From Nostoc sp. FACHB-280 (GTDB taxonomy: Bacteria; Cyanobacteriota; Cyanobacteriia; Cyanobacteriales; Nostocaceae), in NCBI RefSeq assembly GCF_014697615.1, contig NZ_JACJSD010000002.1:124001-188000 (forward strand): a DNA stretch of 64,000 nucleotides. Direction: 5' to 3'. A program made the translations under genes and the position numbers. Shown in pieces: positions 44,166-52,876 of the stretch. How positions within the stretch are numbered: the first letter of the stretch is position 1; each line of letters opens with the position of its first letter. The notes beneath the pieces are model-generated. The model was not told the DNA's origin. It ran no database searches and saw nothing but the letters and a program-made list of their open reading frames with translations.

Positions 44166-44813
44166 ATGACTACTGTTATTCGCGTTGCAAAACCTGTTAG
44201 CCAAATGCAACTAGCGCCCGGTAGTGCAGTGACGATACCTGATGTCAGTTGGTCAGAGTTTGAAGCGATTTTGGCGGAATTGGGACACAAGCGGCGTTCC
44301 AGAGTAGCTTACAGCCAGGGTACTTTAGAAATTATGGTTCCTTTACCTGAACATGAAATACCCAGAGACCTACTTTCAGATATTGTTAAAGCTTTAGTCA
44401 GATTTCAGGGTAGAAGGTATGAACCTTTTGGTTCGACTACTTTTAAAAGGGAAGGTGTCGCCGGAGTTGAACCCGACGCTTGCTTTTACATCCAAAATTA
44501 TCAGCGCATGATTGGTCGTCGTCGCTTGGAACCAGACGACCCACCACCCGATTTAGCAATTCAATCGGATGTTACTTCTAAAACTAAACTTGATGCTTAT
44601 GCAGCCGTTGGTGTGCCGGAACTTTGGGTTTATGATAGCGGCACACTAAAAATTTATGTATTGCGTGATGGAATTTATTTAGTTTCTGATGACAGTCCTC
44701 TGTTTGAAGATATCCCAATCAAGCAAATCATTCCTAATTTTGTGGAACGTGCTTGGCAAGTTGGTAATCTGCAAGCATTAGAAGAATTTGAAGTGGCGAT
44801 CGCAAACGGATGA
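44166..44813 (+). CDS. Uma2 family endonuclease (DUF820)
   Basis: A 215-residue PD-(D/E)XK-type nuclease of the Uma2 family, of which cyanobacteria carry many paralogues. The core is present: EILAELGHKRRSRVAYSQGTLEIMVPLPEHE at the start, GVEPDACFYIQNY (metal-binding Asp), PDLAIQSDVTSKTKLDAYAAVGVPELWVYD and LKIYVLRDG. The catalytic E-V-(S/T)-(S/P) position reads IQSDVTSKT, with Asp in place of the usual Glu. Roles are unknown, with links to mobile DNA suggested. It is monocistronic. Confidence 0.9.
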   Translation: MTTVIRVAKPVSQMQLAPGSAVTIPDVSWSEFEAILAELGHKRRSRVAYSQGTLEIMVPLPEHEIPRDLLSDIVKALVRFQGRRYEPFGSTTFKREGVAGVEPDACFYIQNYQRMIGRRRLEPDDPPPDLAIQSDVTSKTKLDAYAAVGVPELWVYDSGTLKIYVLRDGIYLVSDDSPLFEDIPIKQIIPNFVERAWQVGNLQALEEFEVAIANG

Positions 44814-44892
44814 CACTTCAGTATAAATATTATCTATTGAGGCTGGGTGTGGGGTACAAGGGTGTAAGGGTGTAGGTTTTCATTCAGCACCA

Positions 44893-45013
44893 AGCGACTG
44901 AAGTCGCGGCTACACAGACAAAACCCGCCTGCGCGGGTTCAAAACCCTTAATTCTCTGTTAGTCCGCGTAGGCGGACTTTGTTCTTATAGCCGCGAATTC
45001 CATTCGTTGGGGC
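44893..45013. repeat. Compound palindromic repeat after the Uma2 gene
   Basis: GCGACTGAAGTCGCGGCTA at the left resembles the reverse complement of TAGCCGCGAATTCCATTCG at the right, giving a ~120-base imperfect palindrome. Inside are two perfect hairpins, AACCCGC-CTGC-GCGGGTT (44922-44939) and AGTCCGC-GTAG-GCGGACT (44961-44978). The second half recurs at 54267-54323. Flanking AGGGTGTA/CACCCTTACA heptamers add a further inverted repeat. Confidence 0.8.
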
Positions 45014-45069
45014 TAAATGCAAGAAATGTATACACCCTTACACCCTTTCACCCCTACACCCTCAATTTA

Positions 45070-46356
45070 TTAACCAAACTGCTGTTCAACATCCAAGTTA
45101 AACAACATTTGTAGAGTTTGCATACAGCGCCTTCTGGCTTCTACATCCTGCTGCGCTCGCAATTGCACCATCGGATCATGTAAAATTTTGTTAACGATGC
45201 CTCGCGTTAAAGCCTCAATGACCTCTTGATGTTTGTCACCAAATTCGGAACCTAAGCGTGATAAAGCTTTTTCCAGTTCTTGCTCACGGATGGTTTCGAT
45301 TTTATTTCGCAGACAGCTAATAGTGGATACAGTTTCTAAACTGCGCCACCACACATCAAAAGCTTCTACTTCTTCATCTAAAAGTCTTTCGGCTTCTTGC
45401 GCCATTTTGCGGCGGCTTTCGTAGTTTTGTGCAACGACGGCTTTTAAATCATCAACATTAAACGCTTGGACATGCGCCAATTCGTTTACGTCGGAGTGAA
45501 CGTTACGCGGCACAGAAATATCAAATAACATTAAAGGACGGCCAGGTTCTAAAACTATTTCTAACTTGGCACGGTCAAGTATTGGCTCAGTTGCAGATGT
45601 GCTTGTAAATACTAAATCACTTTCGGCAATTACAGTCATCATTTCCCCAAGTAAATGAGTGCGGATGGGGTGTTCTGAGAACTGCTGTGCTAATTCTTGG
45701 GCGCGATCGCGGGAACGATTCACAATACTAATTTGTGTCGCACCTTTAGAAACTAAATGCTGTACCAACAACCGCGACATTTTGCCAGCGCCAAGAATTG
45801 CCACGCGACAAGCCGCCAAATTATCTACTTTGATTTGTGCCAATTCCACAGCCGCCGAACTAATAGAGACTGCACCAGTACCAATACTAGTTTCGGTGCG
45901 GACTCGCTTACCAGCTGTAATTGCTTGTTTAAATAACCGATTCAAAATTGTTTTTATACCGTTGTATTGCTGCCCCAGTTTGTGCGTATTCTTCACCTGA
46001 GCCAGAATTTGACCTTCGCCGAGGACTAAACTATCTAAACCTGCGGCGACGCGCATAATGTGCATCACAGCATCTTCGTGCAGCAATACAAACAAGTGTT
46101 GTCTCAAAGAAGCTACAGGTAATTTGCTGTGTTCTGAAAGAAACTGAGTAACTTCGCGCACACCTTGGTCAGTTTCGCTGGCGACAATGTAAATTTCCAG
46201 ACGGTTGCAAGTGCTGAGTATGGCTACTTCGTCAATATGGGGATAACTAGTTAAATTAGCGATCGCACTTTCAGTTTGTGGTTCTGGAATACTCAGCTTT
46301 TCTCTAACTTCGACTGGGGCTGTTTTATGGCTTAACCCCACCACTGCAATATTCAT
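45070..46356 (-). CDS. hemA: Glutamyl-tRNA reductase
   Basis: A 428-residue enzyme that reduces glutamyl-tRNA(Glu) to glutamate semialdehyde, the first committed step of tetrapyrrole (heme, chlorophyll, bilin) synthesis. Features include [15 protein letters not shown], the catalytic Cys in [20 protein letters not shown], the NADP-binding [11 protein letters not shown] and the dimerisation helices at the C-terminus. Length fits. ATG 46356. It follows glpX on the same strand; a heptamer/AT hairpin in the 145-base gap suggests separate transcription. Confidence 0.97.
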   Translation of the reverse strand: MNIAVVGLSHKTAPVEVREKLSIPEPQTESAIANLTSYPHIDEVAILSTCNRLEIYIVASETDQGVREVTQFLSEHSKLPVASLRQHLFVLLHEDAVMHIMRVAAGLDSLVLGEGQILAQVKNTHKLGQQYNGIKTILNRLFKQAITAGKRVRTETSIGTGAVSISSAAVELAQIKVDNLAACRVAILGAGKMSRLLVQHLVSKGATQISIVNRSRDRAQELAQQFSEHPIRTHLLGEMMTVIAESDLVFTSTSATEPILDRAKLEIVLEPGRPLMLFDISVPRNVHSDVNELAHVQAFNVDDLKAVVAQNYESRRKMAQEAERLLDEEVEAFDVWWRSLETVSTISCLRNKIETIREQELEKALSRLGSEFGDKHQEVIEALTRGIVNKILHDPMVQLRAQQDVEARRRCMQTLQMLFNLDVEQQFG

Positions 46357-46401
46357 TTCTTATCAACAATTAATAATGGGTTATTAACAATTGGGGAGTG
46401 G

Positions 46402-46471
46402 AAGTAAAAAGTCAAAAGGCAAAAGTAAAAAACAAAAATATTTTTTACTTTTTACTTTTTACTTTTGACTT
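46402..46471. repeat. A/T inverted repeat between glpX and hemA
   Basis: Left arm AAGTCAAAAGGCAAAAGTAAA pairs roughly with the CTTTTTACTTTTTACTTTTGACTT right arm around AACAAAAATATTTT. It resembles the repeat between hmpD and hmpE, so it is probably a dispersed element of the same type. Possibly a weak terminator. Confidence 0.7.
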
Positions 46472-46501
46472 AATGAATCTCTCTCCCTACTCCCTGAGTT
46501 T

Positions 46502-47539
46502 TTAGTGCAATTGCAGAGTCTTAGGCTGGTCGAACATGTGGATTGTATCGACGAATCTAGCTGTCTTAGACTGGCTAGAAATAACCAAGCTTTGAGTTCT
46601 CGCACCGCCGTGGAAGAAACGGACACCTTGCATTAAGTTACCAGAGGTAATACCGCAAGCAGCAAATAGCACATTTTCACCAGAAGCAAGTTCATGAGCA
46701 TCGTAAACCCTGTCAGGATCAGTGATGTTCATAGATTGCAAACGCTCAATGTTAGCTTCTTTGCTTTCCCCAATTAGACCTGTTTTGACTACAGCTGGAT
46801 CGTAGATCAATTGGCCTTGGAAATGTCCACCCATAGCCCGCATAGCCGCCGCAGAAATCACACCTTCAGGTGCAGCACCAATACCCATGAGTGCATGAAT
46901 ATTAGTTCCTGCAAAACCACAAGATATAGCAGCGCCTACGTCACCATCAGAAATGAGTTGGACTCTAGCGCCAGCATCGCGGATTTCTTTAATCAAGTCG
47001 TTGTGGCGTTCGCGCTTCATTACAACTACTACGAGTTCATCAATTGAGCGATCTAGACACTCGGAGAGAATTTTGAGGTTTTCGGTGGCTGACTTGTTAA
47101 TGTCTACCTTGCCTTTAGCGGCTGGAGGTGCTGCGAGTTTCTTCATATAGAAGTCAGGTGCAGCAAATAAACCACCTTTTTCAGAAATTGCCAAAACAGC
47201 CATTGAACCAGGCTGTCCGTATGCTACCAAGTTTGTACCTTCGCAGGGGTCTACGGCGATGTCAATTTCGATTAATTCATCTGGGTTACAGAAGTCTTTT
47301 GCATCGGGACGAGCGCAGATACCTACTTCTTCACCGATGTACAACATAGGAGCGTCATCACGTTCCCCTTCCCCAATCACAATGCGACCGCGCATGTAGA
47401 TTTTGTTCATACGCTCCCGCATAGCTTCTACTGCTACTTGGTCAGCTGTATTCTTTTCGCCTTTACCCATCCACTTTGCAGATGCGATCGCGGCTTGTTC
47501 TACTACCTCAATAATTTCTAACCCAAGCGTATTTTCCAC
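46502..47539 (-). CDS. glpX: Class II fructose-1,6-/sedoheptulose-1,7-bisphosphatase
   Basis: A 345-residue GlpX-type phosphatase that in cyanobacteria hydrolyses both bisphosphates and drives the Calvin cycle. Visible are [38 protein letters not shown], the metal-binding [17 protein letters not shown] and [22 protein letters not shown] start at 47539 follows GAGAGGGG, a good ribosome site. It precedes hemA on the minus strand. Confidence 0.96.
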   Translation of the reverse strand: MENTLGLEIIEVVEQAAIASAKWMGKGEKNTADQVAVEAMRERMNKIYMRGRIVIGEGERDDAPMLYIGEEVGICARPDAKDFCNPDELIEIDIAVDPCEGTNLVAYGQPGSMAVLAISEKGGLFAAPDFYMKKLAAPPAAKGKVDINKSATENLKILSECLDRSIDELVVVVMKRERHNDLIKEIRDAGARVQLISDGDVGAAISCGFAGTNIHALMGIGAAPEGVISAAAMRAMGGHFQGQLIYDPAVVKTGLIGESKEANIERLQSMNITDPDRVYDAHELASGENVLFAACGITSGNLMQGVRFFHGGARTQSLVISSQSKTARFVDTIHMFDQPKTLQLH

Positions 47540-48076
47540 AGAGTCCCCCTCTCAACTGCTCTCTATTGCGTTATTTCATCTAGCCATTTCAGTTTTCAAG
47601 TCTACCAAAGTGCCGATACCTATGGAAAATAGTATTCACTCACACAATTGTTAATTTTTGCTGCTGATTGATGTAAATCTATACCAGTAAGGCAAAAATT
47701 ACAGTTCTTTTGTACTATTGGCATTTGAGTATTAAAGTAAGTAGATAAAATCACTCAAGTGATTGCTACAAAAGACTTTAAGGCAAACTGTTCAATTTTA
47801 ATATGATTTCTCAATGATTCGCTCGGTATAATAAATATGCTTTTGTAGTCTGTGCATCTAACTAGAGCAAGTCAAAAAAACTGCGTATAAGTTGACGAAA
47901 AAAATTAGCTAAATTCTACAATCAGGATAAGCACCTAGCACAGACAAGTAGAAAGTCGTTTACTGAGTGCAGTCGAAGTGCAGCAACTTCAGCCCCTCAG
48001 TGTAAGATGTCAATAAATTCACCCCTCAATTCATCAACACCAATTTTTCACACTTCAAACTTCACACTTCAAAATT
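47540..48076. promoter_or_regulatory. Divergent region glpX/grxC with REP-like element
   Basis: These 537 bases include both promoters. 47962-47980 (ACTGAGTGCAGTCGAAGTG) is an inverted copy of the CACTTCGACT...CTCAGT core found in menC/menE. Just before grxC, CACACTTCAAACTTCACACTTC heptamers occupy the place of a ribosome site. No ORF is convincing. Confidence 0.6.
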
Positions 48077-48388
48077 ATGTTCGACTTCCTCAACCCGCTT
48101 CTCGGTCGCCATCCAGAAAAAATTAAAGCTAACGTCGAAATTTATACTTGGCAAACCTGCCCTTACTGCATCCGTGCCAAAATGCTGTTGTGGTGGAAAG
48201 GCGTAAACTTTACCGAATATAAAATTGACGGTGACGAAGCCGCTAGAGCCAAAATGGCAGAACGTTCAAACGGTCGTCGTACAGTCCCGCAAATTTTCAT
48301 CAATAATCAACACATCGGCGGTTGTGATGACATTTATGAGTTAGATACTCAAGGTCAACTCGACCCGCTATTAACTCAGACAGTGTAA
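48077..48388 (+). CDS. grxC: Glutaredoxin 3
   Basis: A 103-residue monothiol/dithiol glutaredoxin with the dithiol site TCPYC (residues about 27-31), RRTVPQIFINNQHIGGCDDIYELD (cis-Pro and GSH-binding Gly-Gly) and a short N-terminal extension. Glutathione-dependent disulfide reductase of the cytosol. ATG 48077; the upstream heptamer repeats replace a normal ribosome site. It is convergent with the TPR gene, with 59 bases between. Confidence 0.95.
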   Translation: MFDFLNPLLGRHPEKIKANVEIYTWQTCPYCIRAKMLLWWKGVNFTEYKIDGDEAARAKMAERSNGRRTVPQIFINNQHIGGCDDIYELDTQGQLDPLLTQTV

Positions 48389-48447
48389 ATAATTTTCAAA
48401 TCTAGATGCAAAAACTGTGTAGAAAAGACTCCCGATCTTGAGGCAGT

Positions 48448-50151
48448 TCAAGCATGATTAATTTTATTAATTCTTTCAATAATTATCTTTTCATAATTGT
48501 GATATTCTTGTTGTCTAGTGATAGCTAATGCTTGTTGATAATATTCAAGAGCTTTAGATTTTTGTTCTAGTGTAAGATATAATTCACCAATCTTTTCAAG
48601 ATTGTTCACTTGACTCAAGTAATTACCTAACTGTTGACGAATTATCAAAGACTTTTGATATTCTTCTAATGCCCTTTCATATTGATTCAACTGTCTATAC
48701 ATTGAGCCTAAAATATCAAGAGTATCACTTTCACTCATTCTATCTCCAATTTTTTGGCTAATAATGAGAGCTTCTTGAAGAGACTCCCTTGCTTTAGAAT
48801 ATTTTTCTAAATGGCAATAGAGATTGCCCATTAAATAGAGTGTTTCTGCTTGACCTGGCAAAACGTCAATTTTTCTGCGTAGAGCTAAGGCAAGCTCATA
48901 GTAAGTTAATGCTTTTTCAAATTCTTGTAATTCAGAATGAAGCAATCCTAAATTACTTAAAACAGTAGCTTCTGTATCACGATCGCCAGTTTTACTAGCT
49001 ATCACTAATGACTCTTGATAGTATTCTAAAGCTGCTGAATGTTCTCCATAGCGATAGTATATTTGAGCTATATTATTGAGAGTTGTACCTTGACTATTCA
49101 ACTCTCCTATTTCTTGTTGTAAACTCAACGCTTCTTTATAGTATTGAATTGCTTTAGGGTAGTCTTCTAAAAAAGTATAAACTGCTCCAATATTATTTAA
49201 TGTAGTACCTTCATTTTTTCTGGCTCCTATTTCTCGACGGATTGATAAAGCTTGATGGTAATAATTTAATGCTTCATTATATTTTCCTATCTGGTCATAA
49301 ACACCTCCAAAATTATGGAGCGTGGTAGCTTCATTAGTGCGATCTCCTATTTTTTTAGCAATTTTTAAAGCTTTATTATAGTATTCTAAAGCTTTTGAGT
49401 ATTGCCCTAGATTACGATAAATAGCACCTATGTTATTCAGGGAAGAAACTTGACCTGATAAATTATTATTTTCTATTTCAATAGCAATACACTGCTGATA
49501 TAGTTCTAATGCTTTTTCATATTGACTTAAATTACTATAAACTGAGCCTAGGTTATTAAGAACAGCCGCCTCTCCATTACGATTACTTTTATTTTGATAA
49601 ATTTTTAACGCTTCTTGATATTTTTGTAATGCGTTTTGCGGTTCTCCAAGGCTTTCATAAATTAAGCCAGTATTATTGAGATTAGTAGCTTCATTAGAAA
49701 AGTCTCCTATTTCTCTACTAATAATTAAAGACTGATTATAATGGCTGAGAGCTTCTGAATATTGTCCTAACAAGTAATATACTGTGCCAATACCACAAAG
49801 TGTTTTTCCTTCCATTTTACGATCCATGATTTGAAGATGAATAGACATAGCTTTTTCATATATTTCTAAAGCTTTAGAATATTCGCCCATACCACGATAT
49901 GCGCTACCAATACTACTAAGAGTAGTACCTTCGTTTTGTAGGTCATGAATTTTTTGAAAATAATATAGAGCATCAATATACTGGTTTAAAGCATCTTGAT
50001 ACCGTCCTTGATTATATAAACTAAGTCCAAGATTAGAATGTGTTAATGCGTCTGCTTGCTGTTGTTGTTTTATTAAAAACTTAATTAATCGATGAATGGC
50101 TTTGATTGGCTTAAGTAAAAATGAAGCTATGACACGTAGGTAAGATAGCAC
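48448..50151 (-). CDS. TPR repeat protein
   Basis: A 567-residue protein almost wholly made of about a dozen 40-residue TPR units of the kinesin-light-chain type (ATLNNIGLIYESLGEPQNALQKYQEAL-style repeats with spacing 40). A short N-terminal segment (MLSYLRVIASFLLKPIKAIHRLIKFLI) is amphipathic and may associate with a membrane. Start is GTG 50151 with GAGG about nine bases upstream. Such arrays are protein-interaction scaffolds; cyanobacteria often fuse them to CHAT or NACHT domains, which are absent here. No partner is evident from the neighbours. Confidence 0.87.
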   Translation of the reverse strand: MLSYLRVIASFLLKPIKAIHRLIKFLIKQQQQADALTHSNLGLSLYNQGRYQDALNQYIDALYYFQKIHDLQNEGTTLSSIGSAYRGMGEYSKALEIYEKAMSIHLQIMDRKMEGKTLCGIGTVYYLLGQYSEALSHYNQSLIISREIGDFSNEATNLNNTGLIYESLGEPQNALQKYQEALKIYQNKSNRNGEAAVLNNLGSVYSNLSQYEKALELYQQCIAIEIENNNLSGQVSSLNNIGAIYRNLGQYSKALEYYNKALKIAKKIGDRTNEATTLHNFGGVYDQIGKYNEALNYYHQALSIRREIGARKNEGTTLNNIGAVYTFLEDYPKAIQYYKEALSLQQEIGELNSQGTTLNNIAQIYYRYGEHSAALEYYQESLVIASKTGDRDTEATVLSNLGLLHSELQEFEKALTYYELALALRRKIDVLPGQAETLYLMGNLYCHLEKYSKARESLQEALIISQKIGDRMSESDTLDILGSMYRQLNQYERALEEYQKSLIIRQQLGNYLSQVNNLEKIGELYLTLEQKSKALEYYQQALAITRQQEYHNYEKIIIERINKINHA

Positions 50152-50252
50152 TATAACCTCGAAAATTTAGATTTTGAACTTAAACTTATTCTTCCCATTT
50201 AAAAACGTCAAAAATTCTTTGTTTTCCTCAATTAAAGAAGTTTTATAATAAA

Positions 50253-50314
50253 AACCGCAAACATACGCATAGAACACTAATTTATGTTCGTTCATATACG
50301 TGTATCTGCGGTTA
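50253..50314. repeat. Dispersed hairpin repeat (AACCGC...GCGGTT family)
   Basis: AACCGCAAACATACGCATAG at the left and CGTGTATCTGCGGTT at the right form a hairpin; ATACG and CGTAT arms also pair. Same family as 13897-13959 and 39774-39804. It lies between the TPP enzyme and the TPR gene. Confidence 0.65.
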
Positions 50315-50336
50315 ATTTTTATTCCTAAAACTCAGC

Positions 50337-52550
50337 TTAATGCACTAACTCAATAGCCCGCTTCGTTAACGTCTCAGCAGTCAAACCATTAAACGCCATC
50401 AACTCGCCAGCACTAGCTGTAGTTTCCCCACGTTTCCAGGCAAAAGTATCGCGCTTGCTGTTACTTCTTAACATAATTGGTTCTAGCATCGCCGCAGCAC
50501 CACCCGTTACACCAATTAGTGCATCACCACCAAATAATTGGGCGAATTTTGCATCATCAATAAAACCACCATCGGCTTCAGAAACAGTATCCCAAGCAAC
50601 ATCACTAGGACGATATAAACGGCGGGGGTTAATAATAGAAACTATCTTCACCCCAATACCTTCTGTTTCTAAAAATGCTGCGGCTTCAAAGACAGGAATT
50701 AATGTCATATCCCCAATAACAGCAAACACAACTTGCTTATCTCCAGCAATTTCATGCAATAATATCGCACCCTCTTCTAAGCCTTGCTGGGTTTGTTTTA
50801 ATGTGGTGCGAATTGGCAATGGTGACTTACTGGCAGTAATAACAATTCCTTTATTTCTTGTTTGTAATGCCCAGTCATAACAAGCTTGGATACTATTAGC
50901 ATCGGGTGGGAATACAGGAAATACATTTCCATTCCGCATCATCGATGCAAAGTAAGCTTCAATTTCGGGACGTTGGTGAGTCCAACCATTACGACCTTGT
51001 TCTAATGCGCCAGCAGTAAATAATGTAATTGTTGAGGGAGTTTGACGGCGTAATTCTGCCATTGCTTGGGTGACTGTTTGCCAAATTGGTAAACCATTGA
51101 TGGCAAAAGATTCATAAGAACACCACAAACTTCTCGCACCCATGAGAGATAAACCAACGGCTAAACCTGCACAAGCATCTTCACTTAATGGTTCATAAAC
51201 TTGACCGTTTGGTGCTTGATTATATAAGTCGTCAGTTGTGGGGTGAATAATTTTTAATGCTTGGTTGATGTTGCCAATTCCTGATGCTTCATTACCGTCG
51301 GCGTTGGTGACGAGGAAATTTTTGTCCTTTTGTCCGACAACACCAACTAATCTACCCATTGCGGTGGTTGAAACTTTTGGTTCACCGCCAACTGCATATT
51401 CTTCTAATGGTAATTCGCCTAAGTTTGGTAATTCTAATTCAAATTCTGTGACGACAGTTTTAGCTGCGGGGCCGCCACCAGCGCGTTCGGCGTTGGTTCT
51501 GACTGTTTGCCAAGCTTCTGCTGATAAGGCGCGGGTTTGTAATGCAGAGACAATGTGCGGTGCGTCTAAGGTGTCTTTAGGATATAAGTTGTGAGATTTT
51601 GCACCTCTAGCGTGAACACCTGCGCCTTTGAGTTGTTTGATAATAAATACGGTGAGTTTACCACTGAGGGCGGAACGGGCTGCTTTATCAACGGCTACTA
51701 GTACGGCTTGGGTAAAGGCGAGGCGTTGCTCAAAGGAAAAGGCTGTACTATCTACGTATTCTCCTGGTTGATTTTGGTCGTCAAATTCTTTGGCATCGAC
51801 AAGAATGACTTCTTCAAAACCGTTACCTTGCCAGTATGCTTTCATCTCATCATTGGTTTTGAGGGAAACCATACTGTGATGTTCTTGGCTGTACCCATTC
51901 CATACCAGCACAGGTAAGAAGTTGGTGACGCTGGGATAGGCGGTGTTAAAGTGTGCCATTGAACTCATAATATATGGTTCACCTAGTCCACCGTCGCCGA
52001 GGGTGAAGGGGAAAAGTTTGTCACGGTGGAGGAGTGCAGCCGCCATTGCAAAGTGTTGCCCTTGTCCCAAAGGCCCGGCGGGTGCGAGAATGCCGGGAAT
52101 GTAACCGGAGAGGTGTCCTAAAAGACCATGTTTTTCGCGGAAGCGATCGCGCAATTGTTGTACTGTAAAAATGCCCATGTCTTCTAAGGAACGATCCAAA
52201 AACATGGCACTATAAAATCCAGGGGCGTGGTGTCCGACTTCCGTAATAATATTTTTGTAGCCCAGCATGACCAATGCTGCATACGCTTCCGCTTGGCTGG
52301 CAAACCCGCCTGGGTGTCCTGATGCTTTACTACCAGTGATTTGCAATGTCAGATAACGCAAGGCATCAGCAGCCAGTAAAGTTTGATATACGGCTGCTTT
52401 ATCTGTAGAAGATGCGATCGCTACTTTATCTGAATCTATCGCAGGTGTAGCACCATAAGTGGCAAAATCTGGTAATGCTTCGCCAAAATATTGAATTCCT
52501 TCGCAAAAATTAGGAAGCGCGGAAGATGCCTTTGGTGTAATTGCTGTCAT
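50337..52550 (-). CDS. Transketolase-family thiamine diphosphate enzyme
   Basis: A 737-residue TPP-dependent enzyme. GHPGGFASQAEAYAALV in the N-terminal third, GDGGLGEPYIMSSMAHFN followed by VLVWNGY (TPP/Mg-binding GDG...N) and ITLFTAGALEQGRNGWTHQRPEIEA in the C-terminal half are typical of transketolase/phosphoketolase-type enzymes. The N-terminus lacks the LDAYWRAANYL-type start of phosphoketolase, and the length is nearer transketolase (about 670) than phosphoketolase (about 790). Which donor it splits cannot be told from sequence alone. It is alone on the minus strand, between a TPR gene and the divergent P450. Confidence 0.85.
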   Translation of the reverse strand: MTAITPKASSALPNFCEGIQYFGEALPDFATYGATPAIDSDKVAIASSTDKAAVYQTLLAADALRYLTLQITGSKASGHPGGFASQAEAYAALVMLGYKNIITEVGHHAPGFYSAMFLDRSLEDMGIFTVQQLRDRFREKHGLLGHLSGYIPGILAPAGPLGQGQHFAMAAALLHRDKLFPFTLGDGGLGEPYIMSSMAHFNTAYPSVTNFLPVLVWNGYSQEHHSMVSLKTNDEMKAYWQGNGFEEVILVDAKEFDDQNQPGEYVDSTAFSFEQRLAFTQAVLVAVDKAARSALSGKLTVFIIKQLKGAGVHARGAKSHNLYPKDTLDAPHIVSALQTRALSAEAWQTVRTNAERAGGGPAAKTVVTEFELELPNLGELPLEEYAVGGEPKVSTTAMGRLVGVVGQKDKNFLVTNADGNEASGIGNINQALKIIHPTTDDLYNQAPNGQVYEPLSEDACAGLAVGLSLMGARSLWCSYESFAINGLPIWQTVTQAMAELRRQTPSTITLFTAGALEQGRNGWTHQRPEIEAYFASMMRNGNVFPVFPPDANSIQACYDWALQTRNKGIVITASKSPLPIRTTLKQTQQGLEEGAILLHEIAGDKQVVFAVIGDMTLIPVFEAAAFLETEGIGVKIVSIINPRRLYRPSDVAWDTVSEADGGFIDDAKFAQLFGGDALIGVTGGAAAMLEPIMLRSNSKRDTFAWKRGETTASAGELMAFNGLTAETLTKRAIELVH

Positions 52551-52876
52551 GCTGAGTACCTTATAAGGATGAAGGGAAACTGTAGATGCCCGTTGAATTT
52601 AACAAAAATTTTACATCTTTAGGGATGTGAAGAAATATCAGTGTTTCATGATGCTCAAGATAAGTAGTTTAAATAGCTAGACACTAAAAACTATTATTTT
52701 TCCTCAAAACTCAGCACTCAGCGAGAAGTTGCGTGCGGAGAGAACTTGCGTGCGCGGGTTCCCCGCGTTGAGCAAAGTTCGGAGGGTTCCCCCCGTTGAG
52801 CAAACTTCGGTGACTCAGCACTTAGCACTCAATTTAAGTAAAAATAACGATATCAATCAACTACACCTACATTTTT
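52551..52876. repeat. Intergenic repeats upstream of the P450 gene
   Basis: Two 28-base tandem units (52756-52783 and 52784-52811, GGGTTCCCCGCGTTGAGCAA and a close copy) are preceded by a duplicated GAAGTTGCGTGCGGAGA/GAACTTGCGTGCG and flanked by CTCAGCACT heptamers. The open frame 52729-52968 reads through this and is not a gene. The 326-base gap should also hold promoters of the P450 and TPP enzyme. Confidence 0.8.

Noticed and set aside
44918-44980. Riboswitch between Uma2 and hemA
   Set aside because: The hairpins are perfect palindromes of a dispersed repeat and lie downstream of both convergent genes, not in a leader.
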